In this document: piece after piece, positions 7,172-15,344 of the stretch
How positions within the stretch are numbered: position 1 is the first letter of the stretch
Layout: the number at the start of each line of letters is the position of its first letter
Source of the DNA: Bacillota bacterium
GTDB taxonomy: Bacteria; Bacillota; Bacilli; Paenibacillales; Paenibacillaceae
Reading direction: 5' to 3'
DNA length: 36,254 nucleotides
Assembly (NCBI GenBank): GCA_023391635.1
Contig: JAEWAQ010000064.1
Location: 1 to 36,254, forward strand
Translations under genes and position numbers: made by a program
Notes under the pieces: model-generated
What the model saw: only the letters and a program-made list of their open reading frames with translations
What the model was told of the DNA's origin: nothing
The model's database searches: none

Positions 7172-7648
7172 TCACGGTTCCGGCATCGTACAGGATTTGC
7201 GCATGCGTGCGATCGTCAGCCCGGGAGACGGCTGCCAAACCTCGGTTCGCTCGAACCCGCTCTGTTCATATAACCGAATGGCGGGAACGTTCCGCAATTC
7301 TGCATTCACCACCCAGGTGCGTCCCGGGAACGCTTCGCCTGTCAAATAATGCAGCAATGCGCTTGCGATGCCTTGACGGAAATAAGCGGGGTCGACCATC
7401 ATGCGGCAGATCGTCATTCGGCCGTCAGCATCCTTCACGGAGACGGCGCCCGTCAGCTCGCCGTCAGCCGAATAAAAGCCGTAAAACGCCTCTTCGCTGC
7501 GCTGAAGCGATGCGACGGTGTCCTGCAGCGGCGGAAGTTTGGCGGCGCCGACCAGCGCAGCCTCTTGCCGGTAAGCGGCATGCTGCAAAGCCCAAATCTC
7601 CTCCGCAGCATCAAGATCGGATAGATCTAGAAGACGAATGTTCGACAC
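7172..7648 (-). CDS. GNAT family N-acetyltransferase
   Basis: A 158-residue acyltransferase of the Gcn5-related fold. The acetyl-CoA binding motif A is visible (MMVDPAYFRQGIASALLHYL, about 88-107; R/Q-x-x-G-x-A), followed by the motif B region NVPAIRLYEQSGFERTEVW (about 124-142). The substrate cannot be read from the sequence. The start is a GTG (7648) with AAAGGAG 12 bases upstream, slightly far. It lies downstream of gatB and may be read from the same transcript if the hairpin at 7701-7735 does not stop it. Confidence 0.88.
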   Translation of the reverse strand: MSNIRLLDLSDLDAAEEIWALQHAAYRQEAALVGAAKLPPLQDTVASLQRSEEAFYGFYSADGELTGAVSVKDADGRMTICRMMVDPAYFRQGIASALLHYLTGEAFPGRTWVVNAELRNVPAIRLYEQSGFERTEVWQPSPGLTIARMRKSCTMPEP

Positions 7649-7700
7649 GTTGGCGATATGCTCCTTTTATCCTCCGGCGTAGGTCCATATTGACGAATAC

Positions 7701-7735
7701 AGCGGCAAGCCCGCCTTCCGATGCGAGCTGCCGCT
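7701..7735 (-). terminator. Hairpin after gatB, possible weak terminator
   Basis: AGCGGCA(A)GCCCGC pairs with GCGAGCTGCCGCT around an 8-base loop. No U tract follows on either strand, so it may be an attenuating or RNA-stabilising stem, not a true terminator. Confidence 0.35.
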
Positions 7736-7771
7736 GTTCCTGCATGTGATGATTGACTCCGGCTCTTGCTT

Positions 7772-9211
7772 TTATGATTTCAGACGTCCCATCAGCAATT
7801 GGTTCACGAGTCCGGGATTAGCCTTGCCCTTCGTCTCCCGCATGATCTGGCCGACCAGGAATCCGATCGCCTTGTCCTTGCCGCCGCGGTAATCTTCCAC
7901 GGACTGCGGGTTCGCCGCGATGACCGCATCGACGATCGCCAGAATCGCGCCTTCGTCGCTGATCTGCACGAGCCCTTGCTCTTCGACGATCTGCTGAGGC
8001 CGCTTGCCGGAATCGATCATGCTCTTGAAGACGGTCTTGGCGATCTTGTTACTGATCGTGCCCTTCTCGATCAGCTGGATCATCTCGCCCAGTCCTTGGC
8101 CGGTGATCTTGACGTCTTCGAAAGCGAGATTGTTCGCGTTCAAATAACCGAGCAATTCGCCCATGATCCAGTTCGCGGACGCTTTGGCGTCCGCCGTATA
8201 TTTCAGGCTGTCCTCGAAGAAATCGGCCAATTGCTTGGAAGCCGTAAGAACGCCGGCATCGTAGGAAGACAGTCCATATTCCTGCATGTAGCGGGCCTGC
8301 CTGGCGTCCGGAAGCTCGGGAATCGAGGCGCGTACGCGCGTTTTCCACTCTTCGTCCAATTGAACGCGCACCAAGTCAGGATCCGGGAAATACCGATAGT
8401 CGTGCGCTTCTTCCTTGCCCCGCATGCTGATCGTCTTACCCTGGGCTTCATCCCAGCGGCGCGTCTCCTGCACGACTTCGCCGCCGCCGTCCAGCACGTC
8501 CGCCTGACGCATCTGCTCGTACTCCAAACCGCGCTGCACGCCGCGGAAGGAGTTCATGTTCTTGAGCTCGGCGCGAGTGCCGAATTTCTGCTGCCCGTAA
8601 GGCCGGATGCTGATGTTGGCGTCGCAGCGCAAGGAGCCTTGCTCCATCTTGACGTCCGACACATCGCAGTATTGCATGATCGACTTCAGCTTCTCCAGAT
8701 ACGCTTTGGCTTCCTCCGGCGAGCGGATGTCCGGCTCGGATACGATCTCCACGAGCGGCGTGCCAACCCGATTGAAGTCGGCCAGCGATGCGTATCCTCC
8801 GTCCACGTGCGTCAGCTTGCCCGCGTCTTCCTCCAGATGAAGGCGAGTGATGCCGATCCGCTTCGTCTTTCCGTCCACTTCGATATCGATCCAGCCGCCC
8901 TGTCCGATCGGCTGATCGTACTGCGAGATTTGATAAGCTTTGGGCGAGTCAGGGTAAAAATAGTTTTTGCGGTCGAACTTGCACCAATCCGCGATTTCGC
9001 AGTTGATGGCCATTGCCGCCTTCATCGCGTATTCGACCGCCTGGCGATTCAATACCGGCAGCACGCCGGGATGTCCAAGGCAGATCGGGCACGTATTCGT
9101 ATTGGCCGGGGCGCCGAACGAAGTCGCGCAGCCGCAGAAGATTTTCGACTTCGTATGCAACTCGACGTGCACTTCCAAGCCGATGACCGTCTCGTATTGT
9201 TGCAGGGACAT
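7772..9211 (-). CDS. gatB: Asp/Glu-tRNA(Asn/Gln) amidotransferase subunit B
   Basis: A 479-residue GatB, full length for the family. It holds the misacylated tRNA, phosphorylates the Glu or Asp side chain, and receives ammonia from GatA. The N-terminal signature (YETVIGLEVHVELHTKSKIFC) is present, and the zinc site cysteines fall in KIFCGCATSFG and NTCPICLGHPG. The kinase-like core includes HLEEDAGKLTH. The C-terminal YqeY-like tail (SNKIAKTVFKSM, about 400-479) binds tRNA. Start ATG 9211 with GGAGG upstream. It follows gatA by 21 bases. Its presence implies that Gln-tRNA is made by transamidation. Confidence 0.97.
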   Translation of the reverse strand: MSLQQYETVIGLEVHVELHTKSKIFCGCATSFGAPANTNTCPICLGHPGVLPVLNRQAVEYAMKAAMAINCEIADWCKFDRKNYFYPDSPKAYQISQYDQPIGQGGWIDIEVDGKTKRIGITRLHLEEDAGKLTHVDGGYASLADFNRVGTPLVEIVSEPDIRSPEEAKAYLEKLKSIMQYCDVSDVKMEQGSLRCDANISIRPYGQQKFGTRAELKNMNSFRGVQRGLEYEQMRQADVLDGGGEVVQETRRWDEAQGKTISMRGKEEAHDYRYFPDPDLVRVQLDEEWKTRVRASIPELPDARQARYMQEYGLSSYDAGVLTASKQLADFFEDSLKYTADAKASANWIMGELLGYLNANNLAFEDVKITGQGLGEMIQLIEKGTISNKIAKTVFKSMIDSGKRPQQIVEEQGLVQISDEGAILAIVDAVIAANPQSVEDYRGGKDKAIGFLVGQIMRETKGKANPGLVNQLLMGRLKS

Positions 9212-9232
9212 GCAGATCCTGACCTCCTCTCT

Positions 9233-10693
9233 CTAGGAAAGCGCCGGACGGCGCCCGTGATGATCCGTATGGGACTCGTAAGCATGCGCTGCGCGGAGCA
9301 CTGCCGATTCGTCGAACGGCTTGCCGATGATCTGCATGCCGACCGGCAGACCGTCCGCGAAGCCGCACGGCACGCTAATGGCCGGCACGCCGGCCAAGCT
9401 GACCGGAATGGTGACGATATCGTTCAAATACATCGTCAGCGGGTCGTCAACCTGTTCTCCGAGACGGAACGCGGTCGTCGGCGCTGTCGGTCCGATAATC
9501 AAGTCAAACCGTTCGAATGCCTGGTCGAAATCGCGCTTGATCAATGTGCGCACTTGCTGGGCCTTCAGATAGTAGGCATCGTAGTAGCCCGAGCTCAGCG
9601 CGTAAGTACCGAGCATGATTCGCCGTTTGACCTCAGGTCCGAAGCCCTCACTGCGCGAACGGCGGTATAGATCGAGCAAGTTGTCGGGATTTTCCGCGCG
9701 AACGCCGTATCGCACGCCGTCGAACCGCGCCAAGTTGGAGGATGCCTCGGACGAAGCGAGCAAATAATAGGCAGCGACGGCATATTCCGTATGCGGCATC
9801 GAGATTTCTTCCCACACGGCGCCCATCGATTCGAACACCGCCAGCGCTTCCATGACGCGTCCCTTCACTTGCGGGTCGATTCCTTGGCTCATATATTCCC
9901 TCGGCACTCCGATGCGCAAGCCGCGTACGTCGCCGGCGAGCGCTGCCGTATAATCGGGTATCGTCACATTCGCCGACGTAGAGTCCATCTCGTCGTGTCC
10001 CGCGATCGCCTGCAGCACGTAAGCGGCATCTTCCACGTTCTTCGTCAGCGGCCCGATCTGGTCAAGCGAAGACGCGAACGCTACGAGGCCGAATCGGGAC
10101 ACAAGTCCATAGGTCGGCTTCAGCCCCACGACGCCGCAGTAGGCGGCGGGCTGGCGGATCGAACCGCCCGTGTCGGAGCCGAGAGCGAAGTAGACTTGCC
10201 CTGCCGCCACAGCTGCGGCGGAGCCGCCGCTGGAGCCGCCGGGCACACGGTTCAGGTCCCATGGATTGCGAACGTTGCGGTAAGCGGAATTCTCGTTCGA
10301 GCCACCCATCGCGAATTCGTCCATGTTAAGCTTACCGACCGTCACCGATTGCGCCGTGCGAAGCTTCTTGACGACGGTGGCGTCGTAGATCGGAATATGA
10401 TTGTCGAGGAATCGGCTGGCGCACGTCGTACGAAGCCCTTCCGTCGCCATGTTGTCCTTGATGCCGACCGGCAAGCCGAACAGCAAGCCGCGTTCTCCGC
10501 CTGCTTGCAATTGCGCATCCATTTGCCGTGCCGACTGGCGTGCGCCTTCTTCGTCCAGTGTCAGGAAAGCGCCGATCCGCTCGTCGGTAGCCGCGATCCG
10601 AGCCAGCGATGCCTCCACGAGATCGGAGACGGCAAGCTCCTTGCCGGCCAACTTGTTATGTATTTCCGCCAAACGCAAATCCATCAGCGACAA
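9233..10693 (-). CDS. gatA: Asp/Glu-tRNA(Asn/Gln) amidotransferase subunit A
   Basis: A 486-residue amidase-signature protein that hydrolyses glutamine and channels ammonia to GatB. The Ser-cisSer-Lys catalytic set is visible: Lys in VGIKDNM (about 77-83) and the Gly/Ser loop GGSSGGSAAAVAAG (about 152-165), with DTGGSIRQPA following. The start is a TTG at 10693, 8 bases after GGGGGAG, which fits better than the ATG three codons later. It follows gatC by 17 bases. Confidence 0.97.
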   Translation of the reverse strand: MSLMDLRLAEIHNKLAGKELAVSDLVEASLARIAATDERIGAFLTLDEEGARQSARQMDAQLQAGGERGLLFGLPVGIKDNMATEGLRTTCASRFLDNHIPIYDATVVKKLRTAQSVTVGKLNMDEFAMGGSNENSAYRNVRNPWDLNRVPGGSSGGSAAAVAAGQVYFALGSDTGGSIRQPAAYCGVVGLKPTYGLVSRFGLVAFASSLDQIGPLTKNVEDAAYVLQAIAGHDEMDSTSANVTIPDYTAALAGDVRGLRIGVPREYMSQGIDPQVKGRVMEALAVFESMGAVWEEISMPHTEYAVAAYYLLASSEASSNLARFDGVRYGVRAENPDNLLDLYRRSRSEGFGPEVKRRIMLGTYALSSGYYDAYYLKAQQVRTLIKRDFDQAFERFDLIIGPTAPTTAFRLGEQVDDPLTMYLNDIVTIPVSLAGVPAISVPCGFADGLPVGMQIIGKPFDESAVLRAAHAYESHTDHHGRRPALS

Positions 10694-10710
10694 AACGTCT
10701 TCTCCCCCTT

Positions 10711-10998
10711 CTATTCCAGTACCGCGGGTACTTTGAAATGTCCGTCTTCTTCGTCCGGCGCGTTCGCGAGCACTTGCTCGATCGGCCAGGAAGGCCTGGT
10801 CTCGTCTTCGCGCATAACGTTCGCAAGCGGCAGTACGTGACTGGTCGGTTCAATGTTCGAAGTATCAAGTTCGTTTAATTTATCGGCATATTTCAAGATC
10901 GCGTCCAATTGGCCGGCGAATTGCTCTTTCTCTTCCGCAGACAAATTCAGCCGCGCCAAGTTGGCCACATGCTCGACATCCTTTACCGTAATGCCCAT
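10711..10998 (-). CDS. gatC: Asp/Glu-tRNA(Asn/Gln) amidotransferase subunit C
   Basis: A 95-residue GatC that wraps around GatA and stabilises the GatAB complex. It shows the family opening MGITVKDVEHVANLARLNLS and the C-terminal DGHFKVPAVLE. Start set at the second ATG (10998), because GGGGAGG ends directly at the first ATG (11007) and is 9 bases from the second. It is the first gene of gatCAB. Confidence 0.95.
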   Translation of the reverse strand: MGITVKDVEHVANLARLNLSAEEKEQFAGQLDAILKYADKLNELDTSNIEPTSHVLPLANVMREDETRPSWPIEQVLANAPDEEDGHFKVPAVLE

Positions 10999-11042
10999 CC
11001 GCTTCATCCTCCCCGTTTGGTCCGTAGTTTCGCCATTTTCAC

Positions 11043-11048
11043 ATTATA
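11043..11048 (-). promoter_or_regulatory. gatCAB promoter -10
   Basis: Perfect TATAAT on the minus strand, about 45 bases before gatC. The -35 at the right distance (TGGCGT, 17-base spacer) is poor, so only the -10 is marked. I see no T-box leader. Confidence 0.5.
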
Positions 11049-11161
11049 TCGGACAAGGTGGGGGAACGCCAGTGTCCGACCTTCAATTCCGCGGATTCAT
11101 AACCGCCCGATTCGGGTAATACTAATGAACATCAAGCACACACTGAAAGGAGATGCAGATT

Positions 11162-12220
11162 ATGTCTTCGCATCGCCAACAGATGGCCGTCCCTCTGCCC
11201 CTGCGGGATGCGGGCATCGTTGAATTCGCCGCTGACGATGTGGATGTATACCCTCGCTTGCATAACACGATCCGAAGCTGCCTTGATGAGAAGGATCAGC
11301 CGTCCTCTCTTGATCGAGCTTCGATTCGCTATGACAACAGCCGCAAGTTGTTGCAATTGATCATTCGATTGCAGACGGAACTGCTGCGGGAGGAAACGGA
11401 GCAAATCCGTTTCTCGATGCGTTACGAGGATAAAGCGACGCCTTGGGCGCCACTCTCGAGACTGTTCGAGACAGTCGGCGGTCGCGGGGTTTCCGAATAT
11501 ATTTTACATCATTACTTTACGACATATATGCAGCCGATCGTCCAGCCCGGCGGCCAGATCGTCGGCTATGAATGCCTGCTGCGGCCGTTGCCCGAGCAAG
11601 CGCCATTCCGCCCGGCAGAGCTGTTCGAGAAAGCGCTCAAGATCGGCCAGCATACTTTCCTCGACCGGGAAGCCCGCCATACGGCCATCCGCATCAGCGC
11701 GGCCCACCTGCCTCAGGGTATGAAACGGTTCGTCAATTTCTTGCCGTCTTCGCTGTATTGCGCCGATACATGCCTGCAAGGCACTTTCGAAGCCATGGAA
11801 GAAACAGGAACCGATCCCGAAGATATGGTATTCGAGGTGGCGGAGACCGAGCCGCTAGACCATCCCGACATGGCGGAAATTTTCGAGCGCTATCGAAGTA
11901 AAGGGATCAGACTGGCTGTGGACGATGTCGGCTCCGGTTATGCCACCATAGCGACGATCGAGAAGTTGCAACCAGATTACGTGAAGCTGGATCGTAAATG
12001 GGTCAGCCGTTGCGACGAAGACCGCGAGAAGCAGCGGCATATCGAGGACGTGTTGGAACGGGCCGCCCGCTTCCACGGCGTTGTGCTGGCAGAGGGCGTA
12101 GAGCGCGAGCAGGAATGGCGCTTCCTGAGCCGAATCGGCGTACCGCTGCTGCAAGGCTATCTGTTCGGCAAAGCCGCACCGGTCCCTGCTGACGCGATGC
12201 ATTCGATGTCGACGTTATAA
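11162..12220 (+). CDS. EAL-domain protein, predicted c-di-GMP phosphodiesterase
   Basis: A 352-residue cytosolic protein. The N-terminal ~110 residues match no domain I recognise and end in a helical stretch (SRKLLQLIIRLQTELLREETEQI). Residues about 115-345 form an EAL domain. The signature reads ECL (E137), not EAL. The other metal- and base-handling residues are present: N192, E225, the pair D254-D255, K275, E311 and Q331 (QGYLFG). I therefore expect an active c-di-GMP hydrolase, despite the changed signature and DDVGSG in loop 6 in place of DDFGTG. The ATG at 11162 lies 9 bases after AAAGGAG; the in-frame ATG at 11153 abuts that site. It is divergent from gatC and ends at a strong terminator. 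Confidence 0.88.
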   Translation: MSSHRQQMAVPLPLRDAGIVEFAADDVDVYPRLHNTIRSCLDEKDQPSSLDRASIRYDNSRKLLQLIIRLQTELLREETEQIRFSMRYEDKATPWAPLSRLFETVGGRGVSEYILHHYFTTYMQPIVQPGGQIVGYECLLRPLPEQAPFRPAELFEKALKIGQHTFLDREARHTAIRISAAHLPQGMKRFVNFLPSSLYCADTCLQGTFEAMEETGTDPEDMVFEVAETEPLDHPDMAEIFERYRSKGIRLAVDDVGSGYATIATIEKLQPDYVKLDRKWVSRCDEDREKQRHIEDVLERAARFHGVVLAEGVEREQEWRFLSRIGVPLLQGYLFGKAAPVPADAMHSMSTL

Positions 12221-12236
12221 TACCTGCCTAAGCGAC

Positions 12237-12279
12237 AAACAGGCGCTCCAACGGTTCTATCAACCGGGAGCGCCTGTTT
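12237..12279. terminator. Strong bidirectional intrinsic terminator
   Basis: AAACAGGCGCTCC (12237-12249) and GGAGCGCCTGTTT (12267-12279) pair perfectly, with an inner CGGTT/AACCG. A and T tracts on the two sides serve both the EAL gene and the convergent gene at 12296-12673. Confidence 0.92.
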
Positions 12280-12295
12280 CTGTTCATCATATGCC

Positions 12296-12673
12296 TTATA
12301 TCCAAGCTTTCAAGTTCACCTGCCGGATGAATTCCTCCCGGCTCTGAACCTCCCGATCGCTCTCTTCCGCCGGTTCTTCCTCTTGGCCCCGCAAGATCCG
12401 CTTGAACAATTCTTCGTTGCGCGTGGACAATGCATAATCGATGAGTGCTTCCCGTTCGATCCGCTGCGCCTCTTGCTCCAACAGCGTCTCTTCCAATTCC
12501 ACATCGGCAGAAGGGACATAAAACTGCCGATTCGCCTTCGGTACGCGAATGATATATTCGAATGCGCTGTCGTTATTGCGGTCATAGGCAATGATATAAC
12601 CATATTCCCCAATCGGAAGATTCTGCTCGAAGCGGTCTCCGACGATGACGACTTTCTCTCCCAGCTTCAGCAC
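12296..12673 (-). CDS. Hypothetical protein, 125 aa, SH3-like N-terminus
   Basis: The first ~55 residues (LGEKVVIVGDRFEQNLPIGE, GYIIAYDRNNDSAFEYIIRV) look like a small beta barrel of SH3/KOW type. The rest is a charged helical region with many Glu (LEQEAQRIEREALIDYALS, then GQEEEPAEESDRE). The start is a GTG at 12673 behind GGGGAG at 6 bases. No family name can be assigned with confidence, and no partner gene is evident. Confidence 0.7.
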   Translation of the reverse strand: MLKLGEKVVIVGDRFEQNLPIGEYGYIIAYDRNNDSAFEYIIRVPKANRQFYVPSADVELEETLLEQEAQRIEREALIDYALSTRNEELFKRILRGQEEEPAEESDREVQSREEFIRQVNLKAWI

Positions 12674-12752
12674 GTCGTTCTCCCCTCTCTGCCCTACGCG
12701 GTGATACTGTTATCCTACTAGAAAGCTCCCCGCAGTGCAAACAGGAAATGCC

Positions 12753-13967
12753 TCAATCCGCCGATTCGACCTCGAACAGTCTCTCCGGCGAGCACGTAAG
12801 CGCCCTGCAGCCGTCCTCCGTAATGAGGTATGTATTCTCGATTCCGACCACGCCTTCGCCCGGAAACGTAAACTTGGGCTCGACGGCAATGACCATGCCG
12901 GGCAGCAGCGGTTCGCGGAATCCCCGCGCCAGTACCGGCCATTCGTCGATCTCCAGCCCGATGCCGTGGCCCAGGAACTTCACTTGGTCGCGGCCATAGC
13001 CCATGAAGTGCCCGGCAAGCCCCGCTTCCTCCGCTATCGCCAGCGCTTGCACGTACAATTGCTCCGGCACGGCGCCGGGCCTCAGAAGCTCCTCGATCTT
13101 GCGAAGCAAGGAGACAGAAGTGTCGTAGGCAAACCTGAGAGAAGGGGATAACGTGCCGATGACGGCGGTGCGCGTCTGGTCGATGACATAGCCGTCGAGG
13201 CAGCAGCCGATATCGAGCAAGATCGGTTCGCCGCGCCTGATCGGCCGCATGCTGGCGCTTTGCGGCACGGCGGGCGATAGTCCCCTGCCGCCCGCCGGTC
13301 CGTCGAAGTAGGTCGGTTCCGCCGCCGCCTCGCCTGCCGCGACCATGCCGGTCGCGATTTCCTGATTATAGCCGCGCATCCGCATCAATCCCGCATGGCC
13401 CCTCGCCCGCAGCTCCCGCTCGATCGTCGTCATGAGCGCAAGCTCGGTCATGCCTTCGCTTATGGAACTCAGCCCTGCTTCCAGCGCCGCGGCAGCAGCT
13501 TGGGCGGCACGCTCGATGCAGGCGATTTCGCCGGCACCTTTGACGCTTCGCAATGATCGCAGCAAGGACGAAGCGTCCATCCACGATGCGGCCGGAACGG
13601 CTTCCGTCAGGCGAAGATAGGTTTGCGCCGGGAGCACGTCAAGATCCGCGCCGATGGCCGGACACGCTCCGCCCGCGAACAGATCGGGATAATCGGCCGC
13701 AAGCAAATCCCCGAATCGGCGCATCGGCCCCAGCTCCGCGACCCGCACGCGCGATTCTTTCTCAGCCCGCTCGACGCTTCTCTTCACGTAATAGGTTGCC
13801 GAGCCTTCCGCCGGGACGAATAAATAGCCGGTCTGAGCGGAACCGGTGTAATAGTAAATTCCGACATTCTGGGAAACCAGGCACCCTGCGAGCTTCGCTT
13901 CCTGCTGTATGCGTCGCTGCAGCAGTATGATTCGTTCTTCCGAATCCAATCCGGCCATCGCCGCCAT
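12753..13967 (-). CDS. M24 family metallopeptidase, Xaa-Pro aminopeptidase-like
   Basis: A 404-residue protein. The N-terminal creatinase-type domain (about 15-145) is followed by the pita-bread peptidase domain (about 155-400). The five metal ligands are visible: Asp in ILLDIG and in GYVIDQTRT, His in FLGHGIGLE, Glu in AVEPKF and Glu in GIENTYLI. It probably removes N-terminal residues preceding proline, or a related dipeptide substrate, in the cytosol. The start ATG 13967 has GAGGGGCG upstream. It lies 33 bases after the last TadE-like gene of the pilus locus and may be co-transcribed with it, but this family has no known link to pili. Confidence 0.85.
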   Translation of the reverse strand: MAAMAGLDSEERIILLQRRIQQEAKLAGCLVSQNVGIYYYTGSAQTGYLFVPAEGSATYYVKRSVERAEKESRVRVAELGPMRRFGDLLAADYPDLFAGGACPAIGADLDVLPAQTYLRLTEAVPAASWMDASSLLRSLRSVKGAGEIACIERAAQAAAAALEAGLSSISEGMTELALMTTIERELRARGHAGLMRMRGYNQEIATGMVAAGEAAAEPTYFDGPAGGRGLSPAVPQSASMRPIRRGEPILLDIGCCLDGYVIDQTRTAVIGTLSPSLRFAYDTSVSLLRKIEELLRPGAVPEQLYVQALAIAEEAGLAGHFMGYGRDQVKFLGHGIGLEIDEWPVLARGFREPLLPGMVIAVEPKFTFPGEGVVGIENTYLITEDGCRALTCSPERLFEVESAD

Positions 13968-14000
13968 CGCTGTACGCCCCTCTTCGCGTATCTTATGCTA

Positions 14001-14486
14001 TCAAGCATACACCGTCTCCGCCGATCCCTTCAAATCCCAGGCGATTGGAGCCAGCACGCCGAAGAGCCGGGGAAACCGCACATGCGCAATCAGCACAACG
14101 CCGGGACGCATCAGCGTCACCTCGTAATCATACGATTCGTTCCTGTAAGTGTAGGGGAACGTCACGTCGTCCCCGATGACCTCGAGCCGTTCGATGACGA
14201 CCCGTTCCCTGAGCAGGCTTCCGGGAAGCGGCGACAGGTCGGCATCAAGCCTCAGATTGGCCCGCAAGTACGCATGGACCGCGTCTTCGGCCAAATCCGG
14301 GTCCAACGCGATCCTCCCCGTCTCCAGCCGGTCCCGGTCCAGCTGCTGGGCGGCGGCATGGGCGGATCGATCCACGGCCCGCTTTGCTTCGTGCAATGTG
14401 TTCATCGCCAATTCTTCGTCGATTTGCAGCGCATGAAGCATCCACCAAACAACCGCCATCAGGATGCCGAATACCAGCTTGGCCAT
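14001..14486 (-). CDS. TadE-like pseudopilin candidate (distal)
   Basis: A 161-residue protein with one N-terminal transmembrane helix (MAKLVFGILMAVVWWMLHAL) and an extracytoplasmic region with conserved-looking helices and strands (DEELAMNTLHEAKRAVDRSAHAAAQQ). The layout (short N-terminus, single helix, then a soluble domain) is that of minor pseudopilins of Tad systems. Assignment rests on topology and on place as the last gene of the Tad locus, not on a sequence motif. ATG 14486 is preferred, with AAGGGGTGGGGG upstream; an in-frame GTG at 14498 exists. Confidence 0.6.
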   Translation of the reverse strand: MAKLVFGILMAVVWWMLHALQIDEELAMNTLHEAKRAVDRSAHAAAQQLDRDRLETGRIALDPDLAEDAVHAYLRANLRLDADLSPLPGSLLRERVVIERLEVIGDDVTFPYTYRNESYDYEVTLMRPGVVLIAHVRFPRLFGVLAPIAWDLKGSAETVYA

Positions 14487-14513
14487 ACACACCCCCACCC
14501 CTTGCCACGACGT

Positions 14514-14942
14514 TTACCACGGCACGTATTCGCTCATTTTCATTCCATTTGCCGTTAATCTCGCCTCCGCAGGCGTGGGAGCGATGCCGATCAGTCGGTC
14601 GATATCCAGCAAATTATCGTACGGATAACGGATCGTGAGGCGCAGTCCCGTGCCGCGTTCGAGCGGCGAAGCGGAATCGTCGGCCGGCTCGCCGCTTGTG
14701 GAAGACACGGCATATTCCAATCGTGCCGGCTGGAACCCGTAACCGGCCAGCCGTTCCCTGGACTGCATCAGCATCCCGTTGTCGATGTAACCGAATCGGC
14801 CGCTCGCCCCGATTTCCAGCAAGTAATCCGCTTCCTGCTGCAGAAGCGCCTGACGAATAAGCAGAACATGCTTGTACACCGGCGAAAACATGAGCCAACA
14901 GAACATCGCGGCGAACAATACGAAGACCAAGATTTGCTTCAT
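14514..14942 (-). CDS. TadE-like pseudopilin candidate (proximal)
   Basis: A 142-residue protein with an N-terminal helix (MKQILVFVLFAAMFCWLMF) and a soluble part that resembles its downstream neighbour in plan (LLIRQALLQQEADYLLEIGASG, then strand-rich sequence ending LTIRYPYDNLLDIDRLIGI). The ATG overlaps the stop of the preceding 48-residue peptide gene as ATGA, so its translation is probably coupled to that gene; its own ribosome site is weak. The frame remains open upstream, but that region overlaps the two micro-peptide genes. Likely a membrane pseudopilin or pilus accessory protein. Confidence 0.6.
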   Translation of the reverse strand: MKQILVFVLFAAMFCWLMFSPVYKHVLLIRQALLQQEADYLLEIGASGRFGYIDNGMLMQSRERLAGYGFQPARLEYAVSSTSGEPADDSASPLERGTGLRLTIRYPYDNLLDIDRLIGIAPTPAEARLTANGMKMSEYVPW

Positions 14943-15085
14943 GGACTGATCCGGGAGATCTCGTCGGCCATGCGAACTCCCGAACCCCTGATTTGCGATT
15001 TCATGCCGTCTTCTCCTTGTACGGTAGAAGAATAGATCGACACAACGACCGCGATCAGCAGCACTGTCATCAAGAGTTGTCTCAC
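14939..15085 (-). CDS. 48-aa single-helix membrane peptide, second of a tandem pair
   Basis: GTG start with AAAGGAG 10 bases upstream; stop overlaps the next gene as ATGA. The peptide has a positive N-terminus (VRQLLMTV), a hydrophobic helix (about 4-20), then a short hydrophilic tail with GEDGMKSQI and a final ISP. It is clearly related to the 49-residue peptide immediately upstream: LMTV, a Val-rich helix, ED-x(0-1)-x-G-x-K, an Ile two or three residues later, a D/NE pair and a C-terminal Pro are shared. Position matches that of the pilin gene of Tad loci, but no Flp-type Gly-x4-Glu-Tyr processing site is seen. Confidence 0.7.
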   Translation of the reverse strand: MRQLLMTVLLIAVVVSIYSSTVQGEDGMKSQIRGSGVRMADEISRISP

Positions 15086-15173
15086 CGGGCAACGACTCCT
15101 TTCCTTCAGACATCGCGGCAACCGAAATCCGTCGAACACCTGTATCCTCCGTTCGAACACGGCCGATATTCGC

Positions 15174-15323
15174 TTAAGGCTGCATCGTTCTGATTGCTTC
15201 ATTCGCCGAGCTGCCCTGTGCTTCGATGCGGGCTTTCGTGCCCGTCGTGTCCTCGGCAATGATCGAATTGAACATCAGCGCGACTACGATCAGCAGCATG
15301 ACCGTCATAAGAATATTTCTCAT
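15174..15323 (-). CDS. 49-aa single-helix membrane peptide, first of a tandem pair
   Basis: ATG at 15323 with a perfect AAAGGAGG 9 bases upstream, 21 bases after the tadC stop. The peptide is MRNILMTVMLLIVVALMF, then NSIIAEDTTGTKARIEAQG, and ends RTMQP. One transmembrane helix (about 4-23), a charged tail and a terminal Pro. It is a paralogue of the next gene. Both could be pilin-like subunits, regulators of the secretion platform, or assembly factors; the sequence alone does not decide. Confidence 0.72.
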   Translation of the reverse strand: MRNILMTVMLLIVVALMFNSIIAEDTTGTKARIEAQGSSANEAIRTMQP

Positions 15324-15344
15324 CCCTTCCGACCTCCTTTCCGC

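Noticed and set aside
7799..9670. 623-codon open frame on the plus strand
   Set aside because: It is antisense to gatB and the end of gatA, both certain. Long antisense frames are common in high-GC genes; the protein is Arg/His-rich, without a domain or ribosome site.
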